DNA of 64,000 bases, from NCBI GenBank assembly GCA_007570785.1, contig ML662449.1:17361601-17425600 (forward strand), in the 5' to 3' direction. A program made the translations under genes and the position numbers. The notes below the pieces were generated by a model. That model saw only the letters and a list, made by a program, of their open reading frames with translations, made no database searches and was not told the origin of the DNA. Position 1 is the stretch's first letter. Every line of letters begins with the position of its first letter. Below, piece by piece: positions 1 to 12,880 of the stretch. Source of the stretch: Antilocapra americana. Its lineage: Eukaryota; Chordata; Mammalia; Artiodactyla; Antilocapridae.

Positions 1-1430
1 TACGAAAAGATGATGCTGTGAAAGTGTTGCACTCAATACGTCAGCAAATTTGTAAAACTCAGCAATGGCCACAGGACTGGAAAAGATCAGTTTTCATGCC
101 AACCCCAAAGAAAGGCAATGCCAAAGAATGCTCAAACTACCACACAATTGCACTCATGGCATATGCTAGTAAAGTAATGCTCAAAATTCTCCAAGCCAGG
201 CTTCAGGAACATGTGAATGGTGAATTTCCAGATGTTCAAGCTGGTTTTAGAAAAGGCAGAAGAACCAGACATCAAATTGCCAACATCTGCTGGACCATCA
301 AAATAGCAAGAGAGTTCCAGAAAAAACATCTATTTCTGCTTTACTGACTGTGCCAAAGCCTTGGACTGTGTGGATCACAATAAACTGTGGAAAATTCTGA
401 AAGAAATGGGAATACCAGACCACCTGACCTTCCTCTTGAAAAACCTGCATGCAGATTAGGAAGCAACAGTTAGAACTGGACATGGAAAAACAGACTGGTT
501 CCAAATAGGAAAAGGAGTATGTCAAGGCTGTATGTTGTCACCCTGCTTATTTAAATTATATGCAGAGTACATCATGAGAAACGCTGTGCTGGAGGAAGCA
601 CAAGCTGGAATCAAGATTACTGGGAGAAATATCAGTAACCTTAGATATGCAGATGACACCACCATTATGGCAGAAAGTGAAGAGGAACTAAAAGCCTCTT
701 GATGAAAGTGAAAGAGGAAAGTGAAAAGGTTGGCTTACACCTCAACATTCAGAAAACTACAATCATGGCATCTGGTCCCATCACTTGATAGCAAATTGAT
801 GAAGAAGCAGTGGAAACAGTGGCTGACTTTATTTTTCTGGGCTCAAAAATCACTGCAGATGGTGATTTCAGCCATGAAATTAAAAGACACTTACTCCTTG
901 AAAGGAAAGTTATGACCAACATATACATCATATTAAAAAGCAGAAACTTTGCTTTGTCAACAAAGGTCCATCTAGTCAAGGCTATGGTTTTTCCAGTAGT
1001 CATGTATGGATGTGAGAGTTGAACTGTAAAGAAAGCCGAATGCAGAAAAATGGATGCTTTTGAACTGTGGTGTTGGGGAAGACTCTTGAGAGTCCCTTGG
1101 ACTGCAAGGAGATATAACCCATCCATCCTAAAGGAGATCAGTCCTGGGTGTTCATTGGAAGGACTGATGTTGACTCTCAAACTCCAATACTTTGGCCACT
1201 TGATGCAAAGAGCTGAGTTATTTGAAAAGACTCTGATACTGTGAAAGATTGAGTGCAGGAGAAGAAGGGGATGATAGTGATTGAGATGGTTGGATGGCAT
1301 CACCAACTCAATGGACATGGGTTTGGGTGAACTCTGGGAGTTGGTGATGGCAGGGAGGCCTGGTGTGCTGCAGTTCATGGGGTCATAAATAGTCAGACAC
1401 AACTGCATGACTGAACTGAACTGAACTGAG
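1..1430 (+). mobile_element. BovB LINE (RTE clade), 3' portion, decayed
   Basis: This is the reverse transcriptase half and 3' end of a BovB retrotransposon, cut by the window start. Frame +3 from about 18 to 344 gives an RT-like stretch, and the catalytic box reads Tyr-Ala-Asp-Asp at 646-657. Several in-frame stops and frame changes follow, so no active polymerase can be made. The copy ends in the BovB signature of repeated CTGAA units near 1410-1430. The window holds seven other BovB-derived pieces, which supports a ruminant source. Confidence 0.93.
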
Positions 1431-2211
1431 CATTAATTTGGAAGGGAAAAAGACAAATTTAAATTATGACTTCAGAGTAAAATGGCTAGAAGGTTCATGC
1501 CTTTAAGCACTGCTGCTTGACCTTGAAATGAGAAGTGAGCTTGTGCTAGACCTGAAGATTATCAAGACAGGTGTTGTGAAATTCTATGATTGAGTGTATT
1601 CTGAGTACCTATGTTGGTATAAATGAAATGAGAGATCAAAACATTTTTGGAATATAAGGATTTTTGTAGTTCTATTTTAACTGATGGATTTAAAAAAATA
1701 AAGAGGTCAATGATGTTAAAATTGGTTTCAGTAAATTTGTGGGATAAAAGAAAGGAAAATAGACTGTTTTATAAGAAGTAGTCATTCTGAGTAGATCCAC
1801 TTTTTGCTGAGATGAGTCAGAAATGACATGGGGATGGCAAAGTACAATGAGGTCAAGATACTACTGAATTTTCAACCCTGATAGCGTTGAGGTCAAGATG
1901 TGAGTAAGTTACCAATCTGTTGCTGAGGAAATTATTAATAGGATGGAGAGGAAAACAAGGTTATTGTGGTTATTGACTAAATTTGTTGAGGTCACCAGTT
2001 AGAATAAATAAAAGTTAGCCTCTGTTTGAAAAAAGGGCAGAATGCTCAACAATAGTATTCTGAATTGACACTTCACACACCAAAAAGAAAGTTCTGTCTT
2101 GGTCCTAGGGGATGAAGGACAGATAATGAAAGAATAATCTCTGTTAGAGATTTCCTAGTTAAAAAGTTATGTATTTTAGGATGTATTTCAGTTAATGCAG
2201 AGAGGCATTTC
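1431..2211. other. No recognised feature
   Basis: AT-rich DNA between the BovB tail and a tiny L1 insertion. No long frame, RNA gene or repeat that I recognise. Confidence 0.5.
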
Positions 2212-2273
2212 CCATAGGCTTTATTTTTTTTCTTTTTTTTTTATGCTCCCTCTCCAGAATTCCATAGGCTTTA
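2212..2273 (-). mobile_element. Ultra-short L1 tail insertion with target duplication
   Basis: The 12-bp sequence CCATAGGCTTTA occurs at 2212-2223 and again at 2262-2273. Between the copies lie 38 bases: a T-rich run and then ATGCTCCCTCTCCAG. The second part matches antisense ruminant L1 3'-end sequence, as also seen at 45.95 kb and 63.96 kb. On the minus strand this reads as a few L1 bases followed by a poly(A) tail, the structure expected of an extremely 5'-truncated L1 insertion. Confidence 0.75.
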
Positions 2274-3599
2274 AAACAGTTTTTGCCTGTGTTTTCCAAT
2301 AATCTTTGTTAAATTAGTGAATAGCATATGTGTTCTATAGATATTAATTAGACATTCTCCATATTAAGTACCTCTAATTTCTATTTTCTTCTTCACTATA
2401 TACATATTTCCATTAACAGGATATACTGAGCAATATAGAAGTTAGAATTTAGACTTTATAAATTTTAGAATTAACTACATTGATTTTCATATTTTTACTG
2501 ATAAGGAATTATATCTTCACACAGTCTAATGTTACTGAGTTTTGTAATCTGTAAACATTAGCAATTTACCCTTTTCAACCTTCTCATGAAGCTGAAAGTT
2601 ATAATACCTTATATTGTATCTAATGTATTACCATTCTTAATCATGAGACCAAGTCATTGTACTTAAATCATCTTTCTCAATTTTCCTTCTTATAAAACCT
2701 AGAAAATTATTCCTTTTAACCACCTGATTTTTTTTTCTTTTTATCTTTCATTATTTGGCAAATAAGTAGAAAACATAAAAAATTCAATGATTTATTGTAG
2801 GTCCTTCAGACTATTTTGAAAAACCACTTGAATATTTGAATGGTCCACAAATCAATCTTAATAAATTGTATGTGTTTGAAAGATAACTTAATTAAACTAA
2901 GCTATTGTTAAAAAATAATGCTTAAATACTATCAGAAACATTTAGAGATCAGATATATGATTCAAAATCTTATGAGAAAATAATTTTGGAATTCTGAAAT
3001 GACTTTTAAAAGAGGCATTGCCTAGATGAAAATTGTGGGGATGAGAAATAGGTGAAAAGAATAAGGAATTTTTTATTACAATAAAACATATTATTTGTGA
3101 TAAGATATAAGTCAAACCAAAGGATTTAGCTAGTTATATTCATCATTTGTCAAAATGAATGCACTGTTTTATTTTTTGTAATTTTCTTCATTATAATTAC
3201 TTCAACTTTTCAAAGAATTCTTATAAGAACATTGAAACAAAGATTTGAAAATTCTAAAACTGGAAAAAAAGATTAGTGTAATTAGCTATCAAAGATGCAT
3301 TATAATTTAGACAGTACAAAACAGCAATGGAGTTAGAATGTGAGTATAGGTCTTAATGATTCAAGCCTTCAATTGAGTAAACAGCAATGGGTGAATCACA
3401 TAATCTTGTTAGGGAATAGAAAATTTCTCCCCTATCCCTCTTGAATTCTTGTGGCTGGACAAAAAGAAAAAATGACATACTAATTTGACAAAAATATGAC
3501 AAACTAATTTGTAGGTCTTATGTCATTCATATATGTTGTCTGTGTCTATATTTGTTTTAATTTGTTAGTCACTTAAACTCAATCATATTTTAAAAGATC
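2274..3599. other. AT-rich, mostly unrecognised; short LTR-like segment at 3411-3475
   Basis: No gene is visible. The segment 3411-3475 resembles 9295-9345 on the same strand (shared words AATTTCTCCC and TTCTTGTGG), so it may be a scrap of the same old LTR-like repeat. Confidence 0.4.
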
Positions 3600-5540
3600 T
3601 ACACTTTTTACTCTCTTTTCCTAGATTTCATGTTTTTGATGCCATATTTCAGATCTCAATGTCTGTTCCTTCACTGTTTATTGTAGTTATATTTGGTTTT
3701 ACATTTTTTTTTTTACTTTTTATCTTCATGTTAGCTTACTTAAGTGGTTTACACTCAACATTTGCTATGTATTTACCATTACTACTGAGATTTTTCCTTT
3801 TCTACAGATACCTCTTGAGATAGCATTTTCATTTAGAGAACACCCTTTTAATATTCCATTTAGGGATATTTCAGTATTCATGGAATCTTAGTGTTTGGTT
3901 ATATGAGAAGCTCTTTGTCTCTCTTTCAATTTTAAATAATAATCTTGCACGACAGAGCATTCTAATTTGAATGTTTTTGGGCTTTTTTTCCCTTTAAGAA
4001 CTTTAACTATATCATGCTTCTCTCCTCTGGCCTGCAGTGTTCTTGCAGAAAAATAAGCTTATAGCCATATAAAAATTCCCTTGTATATGACTCTTTGGTT
4101 TTCTCTTGCTTCCTTTAGAATTGTCTCTTTAACTTATGCTGTTTTAATTATGGCATGTCTTGGTGTGGATCTATTTGAGTTCATTTTTTTTGGGACCCTC
4201 TCTATTTCCTGTATTTGGTTATCTGTTTCCTTCTTCTGATTTGGGAAGTTTTCAGCCATAATTTCATTAAATATATTTTAACCTCCCTCTTTTTTTTTTT
4301 CTCTCTCCTTCTGTCACCACTATTATACCAATGTTGGTACATGTGATGTTGTCCCGGAGGTGGTTTAAACTGTTGGTATTTTTTTTGTTTTTTTTTTCTA
4401 CTATTCTGATTGTATGATTTTTTTTATCCTGTCTTCAGATCACTTATGAATTCTAGTGTATCACTTAGTCACCTATTAATTCTTTCTAGTGTTCTTTTTG
4501 CTTTTGTGTTTTATTTGACTATTCAGTATTCTTCAGTTCTGGCCAATTCTTTATTCCATTTTTTTGTAACTTATTGTAACTTAAACAACTGTCATTTTGT
4601 TCACCCATTTTCCTTAATTTAATTAGCATTTCTATTACTAATGCTTTGAGTTATTCCTCTGGTAGATCATTTGTATCATTATTTATTTTTTTCAGTTGTT
4701 TCTCATACTATTTCAGTTGAAAGCAGTATCTTTGTATTCTTTTGGTATATTTTCTCTCTTTGAATTAAGTCAACCAGGTCCCTATTGTGGTTTTAAAGTT
4801 GTATCCTTAAACAGTTGTGTACAGTCTGTGTGTGCCCAGTGCCTCTGTTGGGAGAGCTGGGTTTGATATCATTACAAGTCACATCTTTCCTCGGGGTGTT
4901 CTGGCAGCGCTCACCTTTGTAGCAGGTTGAAATACACCTGCTGGGGCCAGGCTTGAGCCAGGACTTTCCCTCTGCTTACTGGCCATCACTACCCAAGTGT
5001 GAGGTTGGATCCTAAGCTTCTGGAGCAGAATCCCTGATGGGTTGGGTCCAGTTTTCCTCTGTCCATTTTAAGTGTGTGCTCTCCCATCTGCCAGCATTGG
5101 TACCTTTGACTCAGAGGGGAGCAGTGCTGAAGCAAGAGGGTCTTATGCACATTTCAGTGAGACGCCATGGACAGATGACCAAGCTACATCTGGTTTGCCA
5201 CCTGTGTTGCCACTAGTAGTGGCTTCCCCCAACCTCCTCAGATACATTTTCAGGTCTGTTTCTTTTGTCCATCACAGGACACTCTTCGTAGGGTAGGTCT
5301 TCTCCTGTGTGTTTTCTCTTTCCCTCTGAGTCATAATATTCCTAGGGGAATATGTCCTGACCTGATTGCTTCCTTTTCTTTCCTACCCAATTTCATGTGG
5401 ATCTTTCTTACAACCTATCTGTCAGTTTGCAACTCATTTTAAGTCAAGATTGCTCCACAAGTAGATGACTTTTTATGTGTTTGTGGAGGGAGGTGAGTTC
5501 CATGTTCTCCTAATTCACTATCTTGATCAATCCCCACCTT
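3600..5540 (-). mobile_element. Old L1 (L1M-type) 5' UTR region, antisense
   Basis: The plus strand shows T-rich text typical of antisense mammalian L1M 5' ends: a word like GGGAAGTTTTCAGCCATAA near 4240-4260, a block mentioning a GATGTTGTCCC word near 4346, then GC-richer text to about 5540 ending near CTATCTTGATCAATCC. Coding potential is lost. Family assignment rests on remembered consensus; boundaries are approximate. Confidence 0.6.
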
Positions 5541-5588
5541 TACTGCTGGGCAAGAGTGTTTTAGAAATTTATCTTTTAAAAGGATAAT

Positions 5589-5617
5589 CTCTTTCTTCTT
5601 CTTCTTCTTTTTTTTTT
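5589..5617. repeat. (TTC)n plus poly(T) tract
   Basis: Short run of TTC units followed directly by T9. It sits just upstream of the BovB fragment that starts at 5642. Confidence 0.85.
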
Positions 5618-5631
5618 AATTTCAATTGCAC

Positions 5632-5970
5632 TAATCCATACATTGAACAAATATTCATTGGAAAAACTGATGCTGAAGCTGAAACTCCAATACTTTGGCC
5701 ATCTGATGCGAAGAACTGACTCACTGGAAAAGACCCTGATGCTTGGAACGATTGAAGGCAGGAGGAGAAGTGGATGACAGAGGATGAGATGGCTGGATGG
5801 CATCTCAATGGACATGGATGAGATGGCTGGATGGCAACTCAATGGACATGAGTTTGAGTAAACTCCCAGAGTTGGTGATGGACAGGGAGGCCTGGCGTAC
5901 TACAGTCCATGGGGTTGCAAAGAGTCAGACATGACTGAGCAACTGAACTGAACTGAACTGAATCCATACA
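5632..5970 (+). mobile_element. 5'-truncated BovB 3' end with target duplication
   Basis: The insert, about 5642-5960, holds the last 300 bases of BovB (also called Bov-A type sequence) and ends in CTGAACTGAACTGAA. Ten-base copies of AATCCATACA flank it at 5632-5641 and 5961-5970. An internal tandem duplication of 34 bases lies at 5783-5816 and 5817-5850. The interrupted sequence to the right is old L1. Confidence 0.8.
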
Positions 5971-7195
5971 TGCAGATAGTGAAAAAGCATATGAAGAGAT
6001 GTTCAACATCACTAATCATCCGGAAAATGCAAATCAAAACCACAATGAGATATCACCTCACAGTTGTCAGAAGTGTCATTATCAAAAAAAAAAAAAAATT
6101 GCTGCCAAGGATGCCGAGAAAACACTTGTGCACTGTTGATGGAGATGTAAATCGATGCAGCCACTATGAAAAACAGTACAGATAAGCTTCAACAAATTAA
6201 AAGCTGAACCCCATACAAATCAGCAATGCCACTTCTGGGTATCTATCCAAAGAAAAAAAACCACTAATTTAAAAACATGAATGCATCCCTTTGTTCATTG
6301 CCGCATTACTTGCGATGGCCAAGATAAGGGAGCAACATAAGTGCACATCAATAGATGAACTGTTAAAGAATTTGTGGACAAATATGCAATGAGATATTAC
6401 TCACCTATAAAAAAGAATGAATTCTTGTCATTTGGGACAACATTAATGGACCTACTGGGTATCAGATAGAGAAAAACGAATACTGTATAATTTCACTTAT
6501 AAGTGGAATCAGAAAACCAAAACAAATAAACAATATCAAAATAACAAGAGAGAAAACAGAACTATAGATACAAAAAACAGACATGTGATTGCCAGAAGGT
6601 AGGTGAGGTGGGAGGGAAATTAAGAGGTACAAACTTCCAGTTGAAAGCTAAATGTGTCTCAGATATGAAATGTAGTGGGGAGAATATGGTCAATAATTAT
6701 GTAATATATTTGTATGTTTACAGAGAGTAACTAGATTTATCATGGTGATCATTTTGAAATATATGGAAATATTGAATTACTACATTGTATAAAAAGAGCT
6801 ATTATGATGGCCAATAATACTTCAAAATAAACAAGATAATAAAAAAGATCATATTTGCAGTTACCAGAAATAGGGTGTTGGGGACTGAGTGAATTGGATA
6901 AAAACAGTAAAAAGGTATAAAGTTCCAATTATAAGAAATAAAAGAACTAAAGATGCAATGTGTTATAATAGATATAATTAATACTGCTGTATGTTATATA
7001 TGAAAGTTATTAAAAGATTAAATCTTAAGATATCAAAAGAAAAAATTTCTATTTCTTTAATTTTACATCTATGTGGATTTTCACCAAACTTGCTCTAATA
7101 ATCATTTCATGATGTATATAAGTCAAAGCATCATGCAGTATACTTTATATAATGCTGTCTGTCATTTATATCTTAATGAAACTGAAAGGGGAAAA
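5971..7195 (+). mobile_element. Old L1 (L1M-type) ORF2 end and 3' UTR
   Basis: Sense-strand L1 with the familiar sequence for a nested-PCR-like, A-rich ORF2 C terminus (CAAATCAAAACCACAATGAG at 6030-6049), then 3' UTR text to about 7195. An A14 tract at 6085-6098 interrupts the coding part. Frames are short and broken. The 3' UTR text after 6850 looks partly duplicated, suggesting either two overlapping L1 ends or an internal duplication. Confidence 0.7.
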
Positions 7196-7200
7196 TAAGT

Positions 7201-7230
7201 CTTTCTTTCTCTCTCTCTCTCTCTCTCTTT
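7201..7230. repeat. (TC)n microsatellite with T tract
   Basis: CTTT units and then about ten TC dinucleotides at 7209-7228, running into a T tract. Confidence 0.9.
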
Positions 7231-8032
7231 TTTATTTGTTTGTTTTAGCTTCTACCAATTGACCTAATCCAGGCTCAGTCTCAGGTGATGCAGGCTGTAT
7301 TTACATTTCAAAGACATGATAAGATTTATAAATAAAGGTACAGAGAATGAAAATATACATTTTATCCTGAGAGTTGGAGTATATTTCTCTCTTAGCATAA
7401 GTCTTAGGATAATTATTATTCAAAAATTTTTTGTCTTAAGTATAGTACAATTTTGCTGCTATACCCTGATATTTTATGTTTTATCCGCAAGCCTTTGGAG
7501 AGAAATAGCTGAACTTGACACTGGTTAAGTTAGGTGGGTTTTGATTTGCTTTCAGAGATCTAATTCCAGTTTTGTAGAGATTTCAAGATAAAGACAACTG
7601 TTATTATTAACCCTTGAATATTGGCATCTAACAGATTTATTTTCTAATTATTTGTGGGAGGGCCTAGGGAATTGTTGAGGAGATGTGGCAATTTAGAAGT
7701 GAAATTTACATTTGACATTTTAAGTCTAATGTCTAGCCATGATCCTTTTTTTCACTTCAGTTTTATTCCTCTAGCAGTACAAATTTGACAGCTGTTTATG
7801 ATAAGCATTCTCAAAAATTTTTCCTATTAGATATAGATTAAATGTCTGGCCATTGGGAAGTAAGATCTTACATAATTTCAAAAAACTGAAACCAGCAAGT
7901 TTATTTTATGGCTTAACCAAAGACACAAGAGGTATCCCACAAGAGAAGATGTTGCCCTCATTAGACCCAGAAAGTTTACTTCTAGAGTTAGCCAAAGAAA
8001 ATCAAAGCCCTTTGCTGCTACAGGAGGTAAGA
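7231..8032. other. No recognised feature
   Basis: Short open frames only. The frame at 7853-8035 has no recognisable family and no start context that supports it. Confidence 0.45.
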
Positions 8033-8033
8033 A

Positions 8034-8480
8034 TGTAGCGAAAATGGTGTCTCCAGTTTCCCATGAAAATGCATGCCTCCACTCAGAGACCGCGTGTGGG
8101 GAAATTAACAAGAGGCGCCATTCAGGCTCTCTCAGCCCAAGCTCTCATGCTCTCTCGTCCCATGTTCTGCAAACAATGACGGCACGGTTATGTAACAGCC
8201 GAGATCCCTTATAGCACTGCGCATGTGAGGAATGAGGTACTCGCTTGATCACAGGCTACTTTGTATGATATACCTATATAAGCTTCATCTGGAAAAAGCC
8301 CTGAAGGGTTATGTGCAGTTATGTCATGTCTGCTGCCACGTCTGGCTGTGCCAACCAGGAGAGAATAAATGCATCTGCAGTTTCTGTGGCTCCTTGCATT
8401 TTCTTCCAGCCCCTTAGCTCACGTCTTGCCTTCCATGGGTTCAGCGAACAGTGTACCCAGTGTAAACAGCAAGACAACTG
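8034..8480 (+). mobile_element. Possible solo LTR (retrovirus-like promoter layout)
   Basis: A stretch richer in G+C than its surroundings has a TATA-like box (TATATAA, 8275-8281) about 90 bases before an AATAAA signal (8364-8369), then C/T-rich text. That spacing is what an LTR with a 60-70-base R region would show. It could start at the TG at 8034. I could not find a convincing right edge or target duplication, so the boundaries are loose. Confidence 0.4.
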
Positions 8481-9294
8481 GTGTCACGAGCAAGATCAGC
8501 AATAACACCAGGTATGTGTTTTGCTGGAACGGGACTTTTTCAGCACTAACAAGGAAACAAAGTTTGAGATAACAAAGGACCCTTATGGACTGGGACCTCT
8601 TATGACAAATTCCCATGAGATCTGGCACAGAAGGAAAAAGCACTACTTGTGATTTTATGCCTTGCCTCTAGTCTACGGATGATTCACCAGGTGCGTTATG
8701 GTGAATGCACCTTCCATATATTGAAGACCAGAGAAAATATTCTCACTGAATAAAAAGCCAATCTTTCAAGACACAGAACAAGGTGGAAGGAAAAACTTCA
8801 TCTGGATTCTGTATAGAGGACCCACAGTAAAAGTTGCCTAAATAGATGTTGATCTGGTGAGAGATATTAACACCAGTCTGTGAGGGTGGCTTAAACAGCA
8901 GGCTTCCAAAGGGCCTTTGCCACTGTTCTGCTCTATGGTTCTTTCTCATTATGACAAACAACAAGACAGAGACAAAGAAAAGCAATTACTGTCTCTGGAA
9001 GAAAAGAATCAATACAAACCAACAGTACTCATTAATTGAATATCAGAGTTGCTGTGTCATAAGGAATTGGCTCCACAAATATTTTCTCCTTCTTTTCTAA
9101 ATATAAAGCAAAAGTGAAAAAGGACTTTCTCCACTTTTCCTTCCCCTACGTCCTGCAGGCAGAGATCCAGGAGGTTGATGGGGTAAGAAATTTTACCATC
9201 TGCTTGCAGCTGTCAGATGTTGCAGGAATTCTCAGCTGTGGCAGCCTTGGTCCTGGATCCATCCAGCCTCCTGCCTGGCTTGCCAACCATCATG
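8481..9294. other. No recognised feature
   Basis: Possibly flank or internal remains of the LTR-like segment before it. Frames at 8743-8985 and 9114-9326 show no family features. Confidence 0.4.
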
Positions 9295-9840
9295 GAGGGG
9301 GAAATTTCTCCCTCTACCCTTCTTGAGTTCTTGTGGATAGGCTAGTAATAAAACTGGCACAAGATAGATTAGCAGAAGGAAAAGAAACAAACTTAATTTG
9401 CACCCACAGAGGTCTCATAGAAATGGTACCTAAGAAGTGGCCAAAATAGATGGCTTTTATACTTTTTGAACAAAAGAACTGACAGGACAAAGAAACTTAG
9501 GCTTTGGGTGCTTACTTGGTAAGGAATTTAAGCAAAGTTTGGACTTGAGTAGAGTAGTAAATTAGTAAAGAAGTAACAAGGTTTGTTTCTATAACCTTCT
9601 TAACCCTGAATTCCCTTTATCTGGTGATAAGGATGTCTTTCAACTCCTGGTATAAAGAGGGCATCTTTCACATGGGAGATACATTTACTGCTTTCAGGAA
9701 GACTAAGAGAAGGGTCAAAATGTCACTCTTGCATTTTCGATTTCTAAAGTAACTTTAATCTGAAATAATCAATTTTGCTCTTGTGACATATTTAAGGGCG
9801 ACCTACCCTGGGCCCCAAACCATCACAATTCCTCAATTTC
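9295..9840 (+). mobile_element. Old LTR-like repeat, family not identified
   Basis: The start resembles 3411-3475 on the same strand. Text such as GACCTACCCTGGGCCCC near 9800 and the following C/T-rich stretch look like old LTR material. No TG/CA ends or target duplication are clear. Confidence 0.35.
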
Positions 9841-11944
9841 CTTTTAAGCAATATGGGAGTAAATACATTTCCTTCACAGTAGGAAGATTTAATTAGAAAA
9901 TACATGCACAAGCAAGTGTAAATCTCCAAATCAATGGTTGAATTTTCATTAGGTAAATCTCAGTGTGAAACTGAAGGGGATAGACACAACTGACCGTAGA
10001 GAAAGATGCTGTTTGTATGTTTGATATTCTTCCATAAAAAATAGAACAGACAGAATCCTTATAATTTTTTTTCCATAGAAAGAAGTGATAAAGTATATTG
10101 TACTTAAAATAGGGAAAAATGTAGTTGCCTTAGGAAAAAATGCAGTTGGCTTTTAAAATGTTTCTGTACTTTTAATTCTGCTTGTATAGTGTTAGAATGG
10201 ATATAGCTATAAATAAAATGTGATTAAGAAAGTGAACTGGACAATCTAATTATCTAAATTGTTAGTAAACTGTAAAAGTCTATAATTTTTATATCTATAA
10301 AATTTATAGACCTATAAAAATGATAGATAAAAACATGACAGTCATCAAGCACTAAGGTTGCGATTATAAACAGAAATTTTGCCCCAACACTCCTGAGAAC
10401 AATACCTACACTTATTTCGGTTCATAGATATTTTTTTTTCTTCTTGGGAAAATGTATTTTTGTCTGTGTGATTTGGACTGCATTACTTAGTTATAATTTC
10501 TTAACAGTTAAAGAAAGCCACATTCTTTCTTCATTTTATTGCTGTTTATTTTTAGTGGAAATTCCCACTAGAATTAATGTTTTAGGTTTATTTAGGGCAA
10601 AAGATAGTCTCTTAGTCTTAGCATCCATTATGCATACTTCAGAAATTGCTGGGACCCATAGAAATATAGTCTGTTTCAGTTCATTAATGTTTAATTCTTG
10701 GACAGCTTAATGCATATGTCTTCTTAGTTGAAATCTTAAAACCTCAGGATAGTTGAAAAGAAGAATGTCTTTATTATTTGGAATAATGAATAAAAGTACA
10801 TAATAAAAAACAACATATTCCACTATACATCTATAACCAGAATATTTATATATTATATAATTTATTATATTTTAATGTATAAATTTGTATGTATATGCAA
10901 CATGTATAATGCATATAATAAATTGAATATCTGAGGCAGTTTCAGTTTGAGAGTTTTCTAAAATTTCCAAATTTCTGCACCATTAAAACAAACAAACACA
11001 AAAGAACCAGATAAATGATCTTTACTTTAAAATTCTGAAGATTTAAAAAAATATACCTATATATCATCATAATCATTATCATAACTATCACTTAATCTAA
11101 TATTCTCTGATTATTGTTTGATAGATTTTGTGCTAGATTTGTATGAACAAAGCAGCCTGAGCAGACAGAGCATAAATAAAACTGATAGGCTTCTATATGT
11201 GAGTGTCCAACAGGAAATACAGAGCTGGTGTTGAAGGTTAGGGACAAAAGTGAGAGCATAGATACTTTGTGTGAAAGCTTGAAGTCTTGTCATTCTTTAG
11301 TCAGCATCAGAAAACATTTAAAATGACTTGAAACAAACAGAACAGAGATAATAAGTTTGGTTCCTCTCTTAAACTCCTTGAATTTATACATAAATTTATA
11401 ACTGCTTTAGATTTCATGAACACAACACATGTGTGTAGAAATCACCTTTTCATCTTCATTGTTCTATGCTAATATTTTTTAATGAAACAATATACGTGGC
11501 AGGCCTCCCAAAGAGTGAAGCATTCATAAGTTTAATTAGCATAATTTAGGATCCTTATTCTTTCCCAGACCTTGAAGTCTCCTTATTTCAAGGAACACAC
11601 TGACCCTTGGTGGTCATTGGCTTCTCTCTGAAAACTTTATTTAATGTCAGATGGATCTTGGACCAAGTGACCCAAGAAGTCTTTCTGTGATTTAACTGTG
11701 TTTATTGGCCTAATTAATTTGAAAAGCTTAATTATGAAGCCACATGAGTGCTGTGCAAAGTCTGTAAAATACCATTCAATGACAGTCAGATGAAAAATGC
11801 ATCAGTAGAGCTTTTTTTTTAACCTAATTAGCCAAATAAACTAGAGAGATTTATAGTACAAACTGTGTACTCTAAATAAAATAACTCTACTTTTCCTAAA
11901 TTCTCATGGAAATAGTAATAGGAATTTTATTTTATTTTTAATTG
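9841..11944. other. AT-rich, nothing recognised
   Basis: Includes A/T low-complexity sequence at about 10830-10925. Open frames (10444-10710 plus, 11111-11293 minus) are AT-rich chance frames. Confidence 0.5.
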
Positions 11945-12306
11945 CATCCTTTGGCTTCTCTAGTGACTAGTGGTGAAGAACGCACCTGTCAATGCAGGAG
12001 ACATGGGCTCAATCTGTGATCCGTGAAGATCCCACATGCCACAGAGCAGCTAAACTTGTGGCCACAACTATTGAGCCTGTGCTCCAGAACCAGGGAACCA
12101 CAGCTACTGAGCCCATGTGCCATGGGTACTGAAGCTCATGCATCCTAGAGCCTAAGCTCAGCAACGAGAGGAGCCACCATAATGAGAAACCTGCCCAATG
12201 CAACCAGAGAGTAGCCCCCATTTGCTGCAACTAGAGAAAAGCCAGTGCAACAATGAAGATGCAGCCCAGCCAAATATAAATAAGTAAATAAAATTATAAA
12301 AGAAAA
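11945..12306 (+). mobile_element. CHR-type SINE (cetartiodactyl, tRNA-derived)
   Basis: The head is a tRNA-like GGCTTCTCTAGTGACT and CAATGCAGGAGACATGGG block. It is followed by a body with repeated CAACTA/CCACAACTATTGAGCC phrases, and it ends in an AAATAAATAAA-like tail at about 12280-12300. The long body distinguishes it from Bov-tA. The minus-strand frame at 12009-12230 is only this SINE read backwards. Confidence 0.8.
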
Positions 12307-12339
12307 TTGTATTCCTATGCGAACATTAAAAACTTATAT

Positions 12340-12880
12340 TTCATTTATCTATTAGTTAATAAAATATCAACTCCAAACTTCATGGTTCAAAGCAATGCCA
12401 ACCATTTTTATTGCTCATAGGTCTTGAGTGGACTGAACTAGCTAGATAGTTCCCACACAGTGGTTCATATGTTTGCTGTCAAACCCATCCAGATTTGCTG
12501 GGAGGGAAATAAACCAGCCCCCTTTAGGAAGATAATCAATATTCTCGAAGAGCATGTGAACCAGAAAATAACATGTGGCCATTTTTGGTAAAAACAGAGT
12601 ATTGTCAAACAATACTCAGGGGATGTTAGATTATATGATAGTTATGATAAACTGTCAAATGGGCTCATTTGAAGGTTCCCTCACACATGCATCTGGCACT
12701 TGGGCTGGGAAGACAATCAGCTGGTTAAACTGGAAAAGCTGGGGCCCTTCAGAAACATCCTTCCACCGAGATGTTCTTTTCACATATTCCTCTCAGGACA
12801 GCAGCTGGACTTTTATGTGGTGGTTCAAGGCTTCAGAGGCTAATAACCCAATATAGAGAGAGAGAGCCTGGCAAAAACTG
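12340..12880 (+). mobile_element. Old mammalian interspersed repeat, first part, with internal duplicate
   Basis: Text such as TTATTGCTCATAGGTCTTGA at 12410 and the CTGGCACTTGGGCTGG block near 12693 belong to a widespread old repeat type whose end reappears at 14001-14230, beyond the solo LTR. A 104-base block at 12489-12592 is out of order: it is a copy of 14075-14178. I could not assign the family name. Confidence 0.5.

Noticed and set aside
749..1408. 219-residue minus-strand frame
   Set aside because: Longest frame in the window, but it is the reverse strand of BovB. Antisense BovB/Bov-A text often stays open and does not encode a known protein.
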